Positions 25,585 to 37,675 of a stretch of DNA of 64,000 nt are shown one piece after another. Below the pieces are notes generated by a model. That model saw only the letters and a program-made list of their open reading frames with translations, searched no databases and was not told the origin of the DNA. Position 1 is the stretch's first letter. Each line of letters begins with the position of its first letter. The position numbers were made by a program, and so were the translations under genes. Location of the stretch: positions 17,041,146 through 17,105,145 of the forward strand of contig OY720348.1 of the NCBI GenBank assembly GCA_963082975.1, in the 5' to 3' direction. The stretch is from Labia minor. Lineage: Eukaryota > Arthropoda > Insecta > Dermaptera > Spongiphoridae.

Positions 25585-26100
25585 TCACTGATTTATTTAT
25601 ATGTATGTGGATTCTTGATAAAGGATGTTTCAAGAGAAGAAATTATTTATTTATCACGACAACAACACAAAATATATACATATAAAACAATTTTAATGAC
25701 ATAAACACAAATACAATAAAAACATTAACATAACATTCAATTCAATTAATTATTCTTTGAGACCGTGTGGATTCGTAGCAGTGTCCAGTCTGTTCTATGT
25801 TTGTTTTTCAGTTGTCCCAGTGATGGCTTATTGTTTGCCATTTTCAAATCCTACATGTATATATATATATAAAGGTTTTTATCTGCACATTGCTGTCGAT
25901 TTAAAATTTTTTGCATGTGTTGCCTGTGTTTCATGATCTCTAGAATCCAAGAGTGACTTTATAATTTTTCATTTTTATTTTTATTTTTCTGATATTGACC
26001 TTTTTAGCTTTTTTCATACACTGAAAACATTCACATTAAGATTATATGAATAAATAATTTTAATTTTGATTTCATAATTGGATTTTCAAGTAAGATTTTA
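25585..26100. other. Gene-free stretch
   Basis: Somewhat less AT-rich around 25755-25960, but no frame, element end or repeat was recognised. Confidence 0.5.
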
Positions 26101-26345
26101 AAATGGGTGGACAGTATATGAAGGGTCACTTGAAGAAATGTGGATGTTGCAGCCACGAACTTTCGAGTACCGTAGAGCCACAGAGATAGATAGATAGATA
26201 TAACATATATAATAATAATATATAATTAATTTACTGATTAAATTAAAATATATTTCAAGTAAGAACACAAAAACAAATGAATGTTTTATCTAATATACTG
26301 ATTGAAACAAAATGGATGAAAACCTTTTACATATAAACTTCCAAC
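26101..26345 (+). mobile_element. LINE 3' end (dead copy)
   Basis: The DNA corresponds to the C-terminus of a LINE ORF2 (the GAACTTTCGAGTACCGTAG end also seen at 33390 and, reversed, at 49740). A GATA-repeat stretch and a 3' UTR follow, including CTGATTGAAACAAAATGGATG, shared here as TGATTGAAACAAAATGGAT with 49600 and 63880. It is 5'-truncated. Confidence 0.65.
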
Positions 26346-26529
26346 CAAATACAGGGACGGCACTATCTGACGAAATTGAAGACGTCATTTAATTTCCCTC
26401 TTTAAATAAAGATAAATCTTCTAAACGTTTTGAAACAATTTCAAATAATTTAAATGTATGTATTAATGCAATAAAAATCAAATATTGATATAACATAAAT
26501 ATTTTTAATTTTATTTTATTTATAATATA

Positions 26530-26760
26530 AGATGAGATATAAGGAGGCGCTGGCTGTGACGTCATGAATGGCTGGGTGATATGTTATGACGTCATATCTA
26601 TTTATATTAAGAAAAAACTAATGAAGATTATTTTTCCCGAGGATGAAACCTATACAGATCAATTTTTCTTTGTAAATACTATCTATGGTCTGAATTTCAA
26701 AAAAATCGTTATAGTGTTTTCTGAGATTTACATATATAATATATATATATATATTGTGAT
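26530..26760 (+). repeat. Dispersed repeat with paired TGACGTCA sites
   Basis: Perfect TGACGTCA octamers at 26557 and 26587. The downstream sequence (AAGAAAAAACTAATGAAGAT ... ATCTATGGTCTGAATTTC) is shared with 21160-21290 and reversed at 33590-33690 and 50380-50420. No coding capacity. Confidence 0.65.
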
Positions 26761-27101
26761 TGATTGAAATAAAATAAAAATCCACGTGTATTTGAGTAAA
26801 ATGAAAATTAAATTGAAATGTATACAAAAATCGTTAGTATTAAATTTACATAAATTCTATGTCATTTTATTAATCCAATAATAATGGTGAGCATGGAGCA
26901 TTCACCTTTAATTCGCCTCAATAGGACAGCTGAATGACACAATGAAATTGAAAGAATAGAAAGTCAAACATCTACTTTACAATTATAATTGGGGGGAAGT
27001 ATTGGAGGTCAAATTCAAATTTCTGATTTTTAATCTTAATTCTTTCGAATATAGTAAGTCTTTTTTATATATAAGAATAAATGATCAGTTGTGTATTGTA
27101 G

Positions 27102-27269
27102 CAGGGGTGGCCACACTTGGTGATACTTAGAGCCATATTGAAAAATCGAAAATGTTTAAGAACCAAATCGGAAAAAATTTTACTTTTTTTTTTATTTTGG
27201 TGTCTTGAGTTTAAATTTATTAATTGAGCCAGAATAAAGTCAAAAAGAGCCACGGTTTGGCCCCCGTTG
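27102..27269. mobile_element. 168 bp hAT-type MITE with perfect target duplication
   Basis: Ends are CAGGGGTGGCCACACTT and ACGGTTTGGCCCCCGTTG. The 8 bp TATTGTAG is exactly repeated at 27094-27101 and 27270-27277. GAGCC motifs inside both ends are inverted. Non-coding. Confidence 0.88.
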
Positions 27270-27277
27270 TATTGTAG

Positions 27278-27864
27278 GTTTCTACCGCCCTATTACCGAT
27301 TTAGAAATTGAATTTTCAATAAAATTTATAAAACCTTTAAAATTTTAAGAAACTAGAAAAAATATTTAATTGTAAAACATGTTTTAGTATACAATATTCA
27401 GTTATTATCTAAAAGCGATATAAGTTATTGTTTTAAGGATAATTAATTTAAATATAATTTTAAAGATGTTTAATATTTATTGAAAAATTCATAAATTTTT
27501 TTTTTAAAATTATTGAATATTAAAAGTTAAAAATAATGAGTAGTCTAGTCTTATTCAAGAGGAATTTTTTTTTATAGCATTATCAACATTTATTGAGTTT
27601 GTCATTTCTTGATTAATAGTAAAGATACTCAGATTACTTAACCTTAGTGCAAATAATTTTCACAAGTGATATATGCGAGTGCTCCAAGCACGAAAATAGT
27701 CTCAAATTATTTAAAAAGTATTGTTGATCTTAAAAAAAAAAATTGGAATTTTTTTATCTCAAAGACGCGCTCATAAGCTCAAAGTTATTATAATTTTTTT
27801 TAATATCTGCCGACCTTTTCAGAGTGCAGCCCGCAAGTCCTGCCTCCTCTTCGTTACGACACTC
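27278..27864. other. Gene-free AT-rich stretch
   Basis: No frame or element boundaries recognised. A moderately GC-richer patch at 27800-27855 may be an old hAT fragment (CCGACCTTTTCAGAGTGCAG), unproven. Confidence 0.4.
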
Positions 27865-28166
27865 AAAATCTAAAATAAATTAATAAAAAAAAACTTTTTA
27901 ATATACACGTTTTTTAATCAAAAAAAGCCATAAAAATAGAAAAATAAAATATTAATTAAACCTTTGATATTGTTTTTTACATATAATAATATTAAATTCT
28001 TTACCTACTTATGTTCATATACGTCCACGTTTTTTTTTGTTGGGCATATGTAAAGGATAATATTCAAGGTTTAATACATATTTTATTTTTTATTTTTTAT
28101 AGCATTTTTGATTAAAAAGAGTGTATATTAAAAAGTTTTATTTTATTAATTTATTTTCAAGTTTTT
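27865..28166. repeat. Foldback with about 120 bp arms
   Basis: The left arm (27865-27985) contains ACTTTTTAATATACACG. The right arm (28046-28166) contains its inverse GTGTATATTAAAAAGT. The arms pair along their length with scattered differences around a spacer of about 60 bp. No target duplication found. Confidence 0.75.
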
Positions 28167-29403
28167 AGTTTATTTTTATATTTGTTTTAATATTTTATTG
28201 TGGCTTGCCAGATGTAAAACATTGCACTATTTAATTTAATTCTGTTATTCTCGAACATATATTAGATTCTTAGCGAAGTTTCTAGGCCTTTTCTAGATGA
28301 CATTGATTATGCAAGTGGCTTATTAAGCGATCGGCATATTGCCGTGTAATATGCGGCACTGAGTTCTTTTCGGAATCACAGAACAAAATAAGCACATTGT
28401 ATAGAAAATGTATAGAAAATATAAAATATAAAAAATTTGTGAATATAAATATAAATATGACATTGTATGCGGCACTGCGTTCTTTTTCTTTAAGTAAATA
28501 TAATTAAATTGACAAATTTTAAAATCACGTATTTTTGAAAAATTCTTGATTATTGCAGTGTCATCGACTTTCAATATACGTTTCAAATTTAAGCGAAATC
28601 GCTCAACTAGAAGTGGGTTAAAATCCAATTACAAATTTTGAACATTCCAGACAGACCGAAAAGTGAAGTTAATGAAAAGCGTATAAAACCCCATGAATTT
28701 TGTTGGAAATTTCTATTTCTTTATTTATTTTAATTGCCAATTGTGATATAATAAAGAATGTGGGAATTTTAGTAATCATTTGCCTCAATTATTTACAATA
28801 ATATTCATTTTTATTTGTATTTAAATTTTTTTATTGAACTTTACTTATCTAGTACTAAAAAATATAAAATCAAGTTTCTGGGCATACATTTTTCTCTAAA
28901 ACTAATTGAAAGAAAAGAAGAAATTATTTTCACCTTTAAATAATATTAAAAAAAAAATATATGAAAATTATAAACAAATCAATACCCCTGATTCATCATG
29001 CAAGTTAAAATTATATAAAGATTTTTTTTGAAAATATTAAGATTAATTATGAGATAGTATAACTATTATACAACAATAATAAATTACCTTTAAATTATGA
29101 GATTCCTGTCCCAATTTATCAATATTTTTTCACGAAATACATATATAACAAAAATAAGTAATTTTTTTCAATAGACAATTCCAAAGAATAACATGAGACT
29201 ATAATTAATATTTGTAATCTTAAACTCATTTCTTTAATTATAAAATTCCTAAAAGAAAATTATCTTGTTGAAAAATAATAAAAATAATAATACTATATTA
29301 GCCTAGATTTTACTATCTTGAGAGTGATTTTTTTTTTAAAGGTAATTGGACTTTCTTTAATATATTTGATTTTAATGATGAAGATAACAAATTAATCTCA
29401 TCC
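28167..29403. other. Gene-free stretch before the carboxypeptidase promoter
   Basis: GCGGCACTG followed by CGTTCTTTT or AGTTCTTTT occurs twice (about 28353 and 28470), so a small direct repeat is present. Otherwise there is AT-rich DNA with no gene. Confidence 0.45.
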
Positions 29404-29411
29404 TATAAATA
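29404..29411 (+). promoter_or_regulatory. TATA box and leader exon of the carboxypeptidase gene
   Basis: TATAAATA is followed about 30 bp later by a short leader (about 29433-29459) ending at a textbook splice donor AAG|GTAAGT (29460). The matching acceptor is CAG at 30402-30404, nine bases before the start codon. The transcription start is inferred from spacing only. Confidence 0.65.
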
Positions 29412-29691
29412 CTCTGAACATATCCTTAGGAAATCATTATTTACTGTTTTTATTGCAAGGTAAGTTGATCTTCTGATTTAGAGTTGATTTATTTTGAATA
29501 TATAATAAATTATATATATATAAATTATTACAATATTTATATATATATTTTGAGAAATTATTCCCAGGCTATTTTCACGCTTATATGTGAAATTTGGGTC
29601 TCGGCGTTTCGGCGCCCATTTTGGCCGCATTTTCAAAAGAATTTACTTAGGGGGGGAATTTTTTTTGGAGATTCTCGATCTTTGTTTGTGT

Positions 29692-29939
29692 CACTTGTGT
29701 ATTGGGAGGGGAACTCGGGGGAACGACGTTCTCTTACCTCTTTCCAGCACTTTTTCATGTCCAGACAACTCCCACTTAAATCTACTTTTAGAATTTCTTT
29801 TTTTGTTTTCGTTAATATTTTGTATAGTAAGAATAAGAAAAAATAATAACATATATGGAAAAAAGTAGTTTGCTGAAAATAAGACTTTTTTGCTCCCAAT
29901 ATGCGTTCCCTTACTTCTACTTTTACCAATATATCACTA
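29692..29939. mobile_element. hAT-type MITE, same family as 11159 (inverted)
   Basis: The 248 bp element is flanked by GTTTGTGT (29684) and GTCTGTGT (29940), one mismatch. The inside matches 11159-11410 in reverse, e.g. GGGAACGACGTTC and CTGAAAATAAGAC. It lies in the first, non-coding intron of the carboxypeptidase gene. Confidence 0.8.
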
Positions 29940-30047
29940 GTCTGTGTGGCCAATCGATGTTGAGATTTTGGGATGAATTGGTGGGTGATTTTAACACAGT
30001 AAGTTCAAAATCACCCACCCAACATCGACCCTTGGTCACACAGACTA
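29940..30047. repeat. Short foldback next to the hAT MITE
   Basis: It opens GTCTGTGTGGCC and closes GGTCACACAGAC. A second pair inside is GGTGGGTGATTTTAAC and CAAAATCACCCACCC around a spacer of about 10 bp. The first eight bases double as the right-hand target duplication of the neighbouring MITE. Confidence 0.7.
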
Positions 30048-30413
30048 AGATGAGGTGATTTTGGAGACAGTTTAAGGTGATTTTGGACTTGTCAGATTTT
30101 ATGTTCCTGTGCGAAAAAAGCAGTTATTTTTTTAATCTTTTTAATCTCCTTTATAAATTCTTATACTTAAATTGACAGTGATCACAGTGAGACCACTAAA
30201 ATTACCGTGACGTATGTTATGTGTAGGTGGGTATGTAGAGAGTTTAAAATTTATGAACACAAAATTTCGATCAAACGTTATTTTATATCATAATCAAATC
30301 TCATATTTAATCTTAGATTAATTAAAGATGATTTTGATTTTGAAAATGGATTAATAAGTAAATACATTTTATGACTAGAACTAAAAAAAAATATGTCTTT
30401 ACAGAATCCTACA

Positions 30414-33400
30414 ATGTGGTGGAATTTTCTTTTTATTCTCATTGTGGGCGCATGTGCCTTCCCTGATCCGATTGTTAATTATAAGGGGCAGAAAGTTTTT
30501 CGAATAACACCAAAGAATGAACAGGAACTTGAAATTTTAAGAAATTTTCAGAAAGAAAATCCGGAGGTAAATATTATTTTTATTCAATTTATCTAATTAA
30601 TTTAATTTATCTATTTAATTCTATTTATCTAATAAAAATATAATTATATTACCTACAATTTTATTATTCAAAAAAAAAAAAAACAAAAAGAAAAATCAAA
30701 ATTAAAAAATAAAAAAAATCATTATATTTATTATATTACAATTTTTGCACAACAGTTTGGAATTAATTTAAAATAATCATAAATTAATATTTATAAAGAA
30801 ACTTTAACTGTTTCTAATTAAAAATATTATTATTTTTACTATTTCATTGTAGTTGGATTTTTGGAAAGGCCCAACTTTTGTCGGCAAACCTGTTGATCTT
30901 CGATTAAATCCAGAAACAAATAATATTCTGGAAAAATTAAATCTTTCTTATGAAGTGTATATTGATGACTTAGAAAGGTTTGTTAATTTTTTCTATTTCT
31001 TTAATCTATATATATTTACAAAAAAAAAAATAAAAAAATAAAAAAAAATAATGAATTATTATAATCTCTAAGTTGATAGAAATTTATTTGATTATTTATA
31101 CATTTATTTTTTAAATTATTGACTATTAAGTATGATTGACAGTTTTATCTGATAAAACATGATTTTCCAAAATTTTCATTTTAAAGAATAATTAAAAAAA
31201 AAAATTAAATAAACTAATCATGTTTTTTTTAATTAACATGTGCATTTATCTATTTATTTAATATTATCAATATATAAATTATTAAGTTATTTTAAAATAT
31301 TTTATTTTTTTAATTATAGTGATATTTGTCAGTTGTTTTAAAATTTTTAAAAATGGATTAATAGTTGTTGATAATGTGATATTTATCTCATAATTGGATT
31401 ACATTTAATACCGATGAAATGATAGTATTTCTAGCACGAAATGTTTTAGGCCAATTGTTCATATTAGTTGTCATGTCATGGATTTAGATAAAACTTTACT
31501 AGTGGATTCCTTTATTTGTTCCAAAATTGGGAAACTACTTGATAAAAAGTAGCGCCTCCGATCAAGAAAATCAAGGTAAAGGTTGATAGGACCTGTTTTA
31601 CTGATCATAGGACACCTGATTGATATAACCGACTTGATAAGCGTCGGTCTCTTCTAGTTTACGAGATAAAAATTATTAAATTTGACAGATTACCTGGTTA
31701 TGAACGTCGAAATGTACAGCCATTAAGTAATGTTCTCTTGACTAATTCACTAATTATTCACTTATTCATTAATTTTCGTTTTTTTTTTTGTTCGGTTTGT
31801 ATATAGGTAAATTATTAATTAATTATTATTAATTTTAAAATTTTTCTATATCCAACCCCCTGAAAATTAGTGAAATCCTCTGCTGGTCAAATGAATAAAA
31901 CATTGTAGTTAAATAGAATATCAATGGATTTATAAGCAAATTTTAATTTTTATCCCGTTTACTAGAAGCGACCCGGAAAAATTGAATAAGGAAAGTTTCT
32001 TTGAAATTAAGAAAGGAATCCACTGGTAAAGTTTTATACAAATCCATGATATGACAACTAATCTGGACAATTACATTTATAGAATTAATCTCACAGACAG
32101 ATCCTTCATTAATTATTTAATTATTTTATATTCTTATTTTATAATATGTGTTCATGGAAATATTTTCTTATTATTTTAGGTTAATCGCTCAAGAAAGGGC
32201 CGAACTCAGCAAAAAAAAAAATTTTAAAATTGACTGGAGCAATTATTATGAACTTGATGAGGTGAATAAATTATAGTTTATTATGCTTTTTGTTTAAATG
32301 AATGAAAAATTTTAATTATCATAAAATAAATAAATAAATAAAGATTAGATATATTTAATTAACTTTTTTTCTATCAATTTACTATATTGTGCTTAAAATT
32401 AATCAATCTAAAATGAAAATTTATATTAATAAATTTTGTTTTTTACAAAATTTGAAAAAAAAGTTTTAGTTATATTCTTAAACATAATTTTGTTTAATTT
32501 TTTCAACAATTAATATTTTTTATTTTATTTAAATTTTATTTTTTTTTTCTTTCTTTCTTAAATATTTAATTATTATTATATATATATATATATATATATT
32601 ATTTTAGTTGAATGTATAAATAAGTATGTTATTATTTGATTATTTAGATTCAAAGTTGGATGAATGATTTGGTCGCCCAATATCCAAATCAAGTGTCTTC
32701 CATATCCATTGCTAAAACTTACGAAGGCCGAGAATTGAAAGGAGTGAAGGTAAAAGATATTGTTTATGTTAATGGGCGATACTAGGGCCGTTCCTAGGGT
32801 ATATGCCGCCCGGGTGCGAGAATAATTTTGTAGCCCCTTCCCCCAAAGTTGTTAAAAATTTACAAATGAAAAAGATAAAGTAACCATATTCAAAAAATTG
32901 AAAAAAAATCGAAAGTATTTAAGATCTTGATCGCAAAATCATTTGACCTTTTTTTTAGAACCATATTGAAAAAAATTTAAAAATCATATAAAATGAATAA
33001 GTACTTTTAAGGCGGCAGGCGCCGCCCCCCTAAACTTGCCAGCCGGGTGCCCCGCACCCCCTGCACCCCCGGGTCAGAACTGCCCTGGACGTATCGTTGC
33101 TGAAGGTTTAATTCCTCCAGAACAAAAAGATTGAAATGAGAAAGAGAAATCAAAGTAAAGAATATTTCACTATTTATGAATTTAAGATTTTGGATTCCAA
33201 GTATGGTATTCCGAAGCTTTTCAGCTGTTTATTATTGACTTATTATAGTTTATTAATTCAGGGCTTCACGGTGGGTGGAAAATGTAGGAAGGGACGTGAT
33301 GAGAGATGGGAGAGGGTTGAGGTTGGATGGTTGTGGCTCAGGATAAGGACACTTGGAGAAATGTGGTTGCTGCGGTCAAGAACTTTCGAGTTCCGTAGAG

Positions 33401-35983
33401 TTGCAAAGATTAGGTAGGGGCTCAATTTTTAATTTTGGCCCCTCGTGCAAATTTTCCTTAGTGCAGCCCTTCTATCTTATTATACTTATTATCTTATTAT
33501 ACTAACAAAAATTGTATATATATATATATATACAATTTTTTTATATATATATATATATAGTATTTTTGAAATATTAAATCGCGCGAAGGATTTTTTTTGA
33601 AATTCACACCATAAATAATATTTACAAAGAAAATAGGTTTCAGTCTCGAGAAAAATCATCTGTGTTAGTTTTTTCTTAATTTAAAATAGGAATTTTAATA
33701 ATAATAAAAAAAATGGTGCTGGACAGCGTTTCCTTAAATACAAAATATTATTAAAATAAAATTAAAAATATTTAATATTTAATAATATTTTGTAATACAA
33801 TTATGAAATATATATTATGTCATATCCACAGGGCATACTTTTCTTTCTTTCAGTGAATTAATACGTACGTTTAAAGGCTGTATGTTTTTCGAGTATGACT
33901 ATTTTTTTAATTTATATTCTTTTAAATTATATGAAATTGTTTCATATATTTTCTAGTTAAATATTCATAGTTCATAAGGAATAATCTTTTTAAAGTACCG
34001 AACCGCGGCTCGGTGAACCAAGTACTTTATTAATAAAATTGATTAAAATGAATAATTTTCAGAATATATATATAAAATTGATTTCGATTTATTTTTCTAT
34101 TTTCAACAGATTTCCTATGGAAGTGGCAAACCAGCCGTTTTTATTGAAGCAGGAATTCATGCACGTGAATGGATTGGACCTGCTGTAGCTACTTATTTCA
34201 CCAATTTAATCCTAACATCTGATGATGCTTCTATTCGGAAAATTGTAGAGTCCTATGATTGGTATATTGTTCCTGTATTTAATCCAGATGGATATGTATA
34301 CACATTCACTTCAGTATGTTCGAATATAAATAATTTCTTTTAAAATTTCATTTTATTAAATTCATTATTCTTGAAACAATATGTAATATTGATTTTAGGA
34401 TCGTATGTGGAGAAAAACAAGAAGTCCTGGAGGTTTATTTTGTACTGGTGCTGATCCTAATCGCAATTTCCCATATCACTGGATGAGTATGTTGAAATAA
34501 TTCTCTTATTAATACAACATCCACATAAATATCGAAACGATTATATATATATATATATATATTTATTTATTTTTTCGAAATAGATGGTGGTGCTAGTAGT
34601 AATCCATGCGCTGAAGATTATGGTGGTAAAAGTGCAGCTTCTGAAGTTGAAATTCAAGGAGCAACTGCATATTTAACTGGAATTTCTGATCAAGTCGAAA
34701 TTTATATCTCACTTCACAGTTACAGTCAACTTTTAATGTTCTCTTTTGGTGACAGTTATGACCACATTGAAGATTACGATACATTGGTATAAAATACTTT
34801 CTTTCTTTCTTTCTTTTTATTTCAATCAAATGAATAACAAATATTAAAATAAAACCTTATATTGATTTTATAGTATCGTGTTGGTGTCAATGCTGCAAAC
34901 GCTTTAGCTAAACGATTTGGAACACAATTTCAAGTTGGAAATATTGCTGAAACTATTTGTAAGAAAAATTTATTTCTTAGTATTGTAATTGAGTTATTTA
35001 ACAGTTTTGTAATTTTCTTTTTTATTTTTTTTACTATCTCGCCAGAGATAGTATTGCGATCACGAAAATTTTCAATGTCGAGATTTTGATGTTTTGATAC
35101 GTTTTGAAGGCCCCTGAATCATTTTCACTAAGGTTGAGAAAAATGTCTGTGTGTGTGTGTGTGTGTGTATATGTATGTAGACAAGATTACGCAAAAACGG
35201 TTTGAGCTAGAATGATGAAATTTGGTACACGGGCATTATTCAAAATTCGTAGTTTTCTATCATCTTTTGAGAAATGTAGTTCAGGAGAGGACCATTACCT
35301 ACCACGTTTTCATTTTTTTCCTCTAAACTGACCGTAAAAATAAAGATATATGTTTGATAGTATTTCACATGATTAAAAATTGTATAAAATTGCTAAATAT
35401 AGAATTTCAGCTTGATTAAATCGCTGAAAGTACCGGAATTAATTTTTTTAACAAGTTGACTGCCAATCAAGCGCCAGCACGTGCTGTGGTGCCATCAACA
35501 AAGAGCCAAACACGCGCTGGTTTAATAAATATTATTTATTAATTTTAAAATATAATTTAATTAATTAAATTTAATTTAAATATAATATATGTGTTAATTA
35601 ATCCAATTCAAATTTGCGAGATTGTCGAGTGGAGACACTCCAGATTTTTATATTTAAAAATTTTCAAATATCATAACTGTTTTAATTTCTATAATTATTA
35701 TTACCATATTCTTTGCCAGTTTTAAATAACTAAATAAAATGCATGATTCTTTTTAATTTCAGATATTGCAAGCGGCTCCTCTATTGATTGGATGAAAGGC
35801 ACCTTTAATACCACTCTTTCTTATACTTATGAACTTCGTGATACCGGAAGATATGGCTTCATTTTACCCCCAAGCCAAATTATACCAACCGCAGAAGAAA
35901 CAAGTGATTCCATGTTACAAATGGCCAGCGATGGCCTGGAGATTATTAAAAATGTTAAATCTTATAAATATCCAAACTTGTAA
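30414..35983 (+). CDS. Secreted zinc carboxypeptidase A-type (M14A), 9 coding exons
   Basis: The enzyme removes C-terminal residues from peptides and is typically a digestive zymogen in invertebrates. Coding exons: 30414-30566, 30853-30977, 32180-32261, 32648-32749, 34110-34313, 34399-34486, 34584-34786, 34874-34958, 35763-35983. All have GT/AG borders with matching phases, giving 420 residues, the normal preproenzyme length. A signal peptide spans residues 1 to about 15 and a propeptide runs to about 110. Zinc ligands are His171 and Glu174 (HAREW) and His296 (SLHSYS). Arg227, Asn243-Arg244, Tyr348 and Glu371 match the bovine substrate and catalytic residues. Ile355 (GSSIDW) sits where CPA has Ile255 and CPB has Asp, so hydrophobic C-termini are the predicted substrates. 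Start chosen after the leader acceptor. AATAAA at 36035. Introns carry many insertions. Confidence 0.94.
31453..32072. mobile_element. Foldback element in a carboxypeptidase intron
   Basis: About 61 bp inverted ends: the left arm (31453-31513) contains ATTAGTTGTCATGTCATGG and ends GTGGATTCCTTT; the right arm (32012-32072) is its inverse. Inside lies a segment starting TTGGGAAACTACTTGATAA, which matches the SINE tail at about 43430. The rest of the interior matches 43700-43900. No target duplication seen. Confidence 0.7.
32782..33087. mobile_element. Likely hAT-type element
   Basis: It starts CTAGGGCCGTTCCTAGGG and ends GTCAGAACTGCCCTG. Subterminal GCCGCCC/GGCGGC motifs are inverted, and GC content is much above the flanks. 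No clean 8 bp target duplication, so the boundaries are approximate. Confidence 0.5.
33255..33420 (+). mobile_element. LINE 3' end fragment
   Basis: One frame reads [20 protein letters not shown] then stop at 33399-33401, the C-terminus of a LINE ORF2 of the same family as 26101, 39733 and 49500. Upstream frame is disrupted. Confidence 0.65.
33480..34029. repeat. Short relative of the 1.6 kb repeat (carboxypeptidase intron)
   Basis: It begins with TATCTTATTATAC and AAAATTGTATATATATA, like the start of the large repeat, and ends with AAAGTACCGAACCGCGGCTC, an imperfect palindrome like the terminal hairpin. The middle holds the reversed TGACGTCA-repeat body without the octamers. Confidence 0.55.
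35030..35612. repeat. Dispersed repeat in the last carboxypeptidase intron
   Basis: Contains a CTATCTC-GCCA-GAGATAG hairpin (about 35035), a GT microsatellite at about 35147-35168, and a segment from about 35488 (GTGGTGCCATCAACAAAGAG) through the AT-rich TTTAATAAATATTATTTATT. That last segment recurs at 49390-49500. Confidence 0.6.
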
Positions 35984-36044
35984 TTAATATTTAATATTTT
36001 ATACAGTAATTTTTTAATTTTATTTATCAATTAAAATAAAAAAT

Positions 36045-36992
36045 AAATAAATTATATTTAATTATTTTTCTCTTGCTGTCCAGAATCTACCCAACCTATG
36101 TCCATTTAGGGGGGACATTAGGCATTTTACACTCAGTATAAATATGAGCTGTGGTCAGGCACAGAACCGACCGATGATTTGAAATAAAGTAATTTCAAAT
36201 CATATTAAATATATATATATATATATATATATTTATAAAGAATAAAAAAAAATATTTTTAAAACTTGAATTAAAATGACTAAATTATATTATCTTGGGTT
36301 TTCTTTTTAGTTTAATTACTCAATTATTAATTACTACTATATATTAAGTGAAATGTTTTTTGACAATGAATATAAAATTAATACTTTGTAAAGTATCACT
36401 TTCGGTTTCCGGATATACACCAAAAGTTGATTAATTCATACTAGTGATGCATTAAGTAAATAAACCAAATTTTATCAAAATTTTTGGATGAAGGCGGAAA
36501 ACTTAGGTCCCTGAAAAAAAAATTTTGAAGTGCGGCAAAAATTTAGTTTCTTTAAAAAAAAAATTTCCGAAGAAAAATTGTGGAGTTTAGACCCCCCCCC
36601 CCCACACCCGAAAAAAGTCTATATTCGCCTCAGGTTATATGGTTTCAATTACTGTTCTGCATCGGGGCGCAAAAATCCATTTTTGAACTTTCCTGAGATA
36701 AACAAAAATGTCACCGATGATATGAGCAACGATAAAATATGTTATTTCTCGATTCCGAACTTAGCAACCAAAATATAAATTATTTCTCTCTATTCCTTTC
36801 TGACTTCTGACATATACATAATAATTAACCATTCTTTCATATTTAATTTTAAAGGTAAGCATATTGGAAATTGTTAAATTATTAAAAAATATTTAATCTA
36901 AGAATTTAAATTAAGTTTAATCGTAAATATGAACAAATCTTATTATTTCTTTTAATCTTTTTGCATTAATCAAAATTAAAAATATCTTATTA
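36045..36992. other. Gene-free stretch downstream of the carboxypeptidase gene
   Basis: A segment at about 36397-36440 (TTCGGTTTCCGGATATACAC) is the reverse of 50240-50270. Twelve C residues lie at 36592-36603. A frame at 36530-36778 shows no family features. Confidence 0.45.
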
Positions 36993-37675
36993 CAGTGGCG
37001 TACCTAAGGGGGGGCGGTGGGTGCGGTCCGCACCGGGCGGCACTTATCTTGGGGCGGCATTTTTTAGATTTAGTTATAATTATAAAAAGCAACTTATTCA
37101 TTTCATATTTATTTTTTTTCTTTCTTGAATAATAAATGATTATTATGATTATTATAAGTTTACTATTTGATTTCTATAAATTATGATCAACTATATGATT
37201 TCGAATATTATTCCTCGGTGTATATAAATGCATTTTAGTGTAAATTTTGAATTCTAATTCCAAGAACAGGATAATAATTTTATTTTATTGTATTCATTAA
37301 AATTCGTTGAATTCGTAAACGCATCTTTAAGATTTTGTTTTTCAAAATTATCTTCGTTCTACAATGAGTCTATTAAGACTACAAAATCTTGAAATATTGT
37401 CAATAGAACAAGAAATTACAAATAATATAAATTTTGAGAGCAATATACACGATTTTTCTAGTATGAAAGCTAGAAGAGTAAATATTATATAAATATGTTT
37501 ACGAGTGCATACAAATATGTGTAAAAAAATTTACTATTAATTAATATTGATTAAATAACTTAATAATTTTTTTATGTGTATTTATTTATAAAAACCACTA
37601 TTTGATTAACTTATAATAGAAAGGGCGGCAAACTGGAGATCGCCCCGGGCGGCCAAAGTTCTAGGTACGCCACTG
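36993..37675 (+). mobile_element. hAT element retaining a piece of its transposase
   Basis: A 683 bp element with inverted ends CAGTGGCGTACCTAAG and CTAGGTACGCCACTG and a perfect 8 bp target duplication TCTTATTA (36985-36992, 37676-37683). From 37364 a frame reads MSLLRLQNLEILSIEQEI, then NNINFESNIHDFSSMKARRV. This resembles the C-terminal end of hAT transposases, where a similar LSIE...DFA..KAR motif follows the dimerisation region. The rest of the transposase is deleted. Confidence 0.85.

Noticed and set aside
28323-28628. 101-residue minus-strand frame
   Set aside because: Tyr/Ile/Phe-rich translation of AT-rich DNA with a short direct repeat; no domain or signal.
29484-30058. Overlapping open frames on both strands
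   Set aside because: They lie inside the hAT MITE and foldback in the first carboxypeptidase intron and show no family features.
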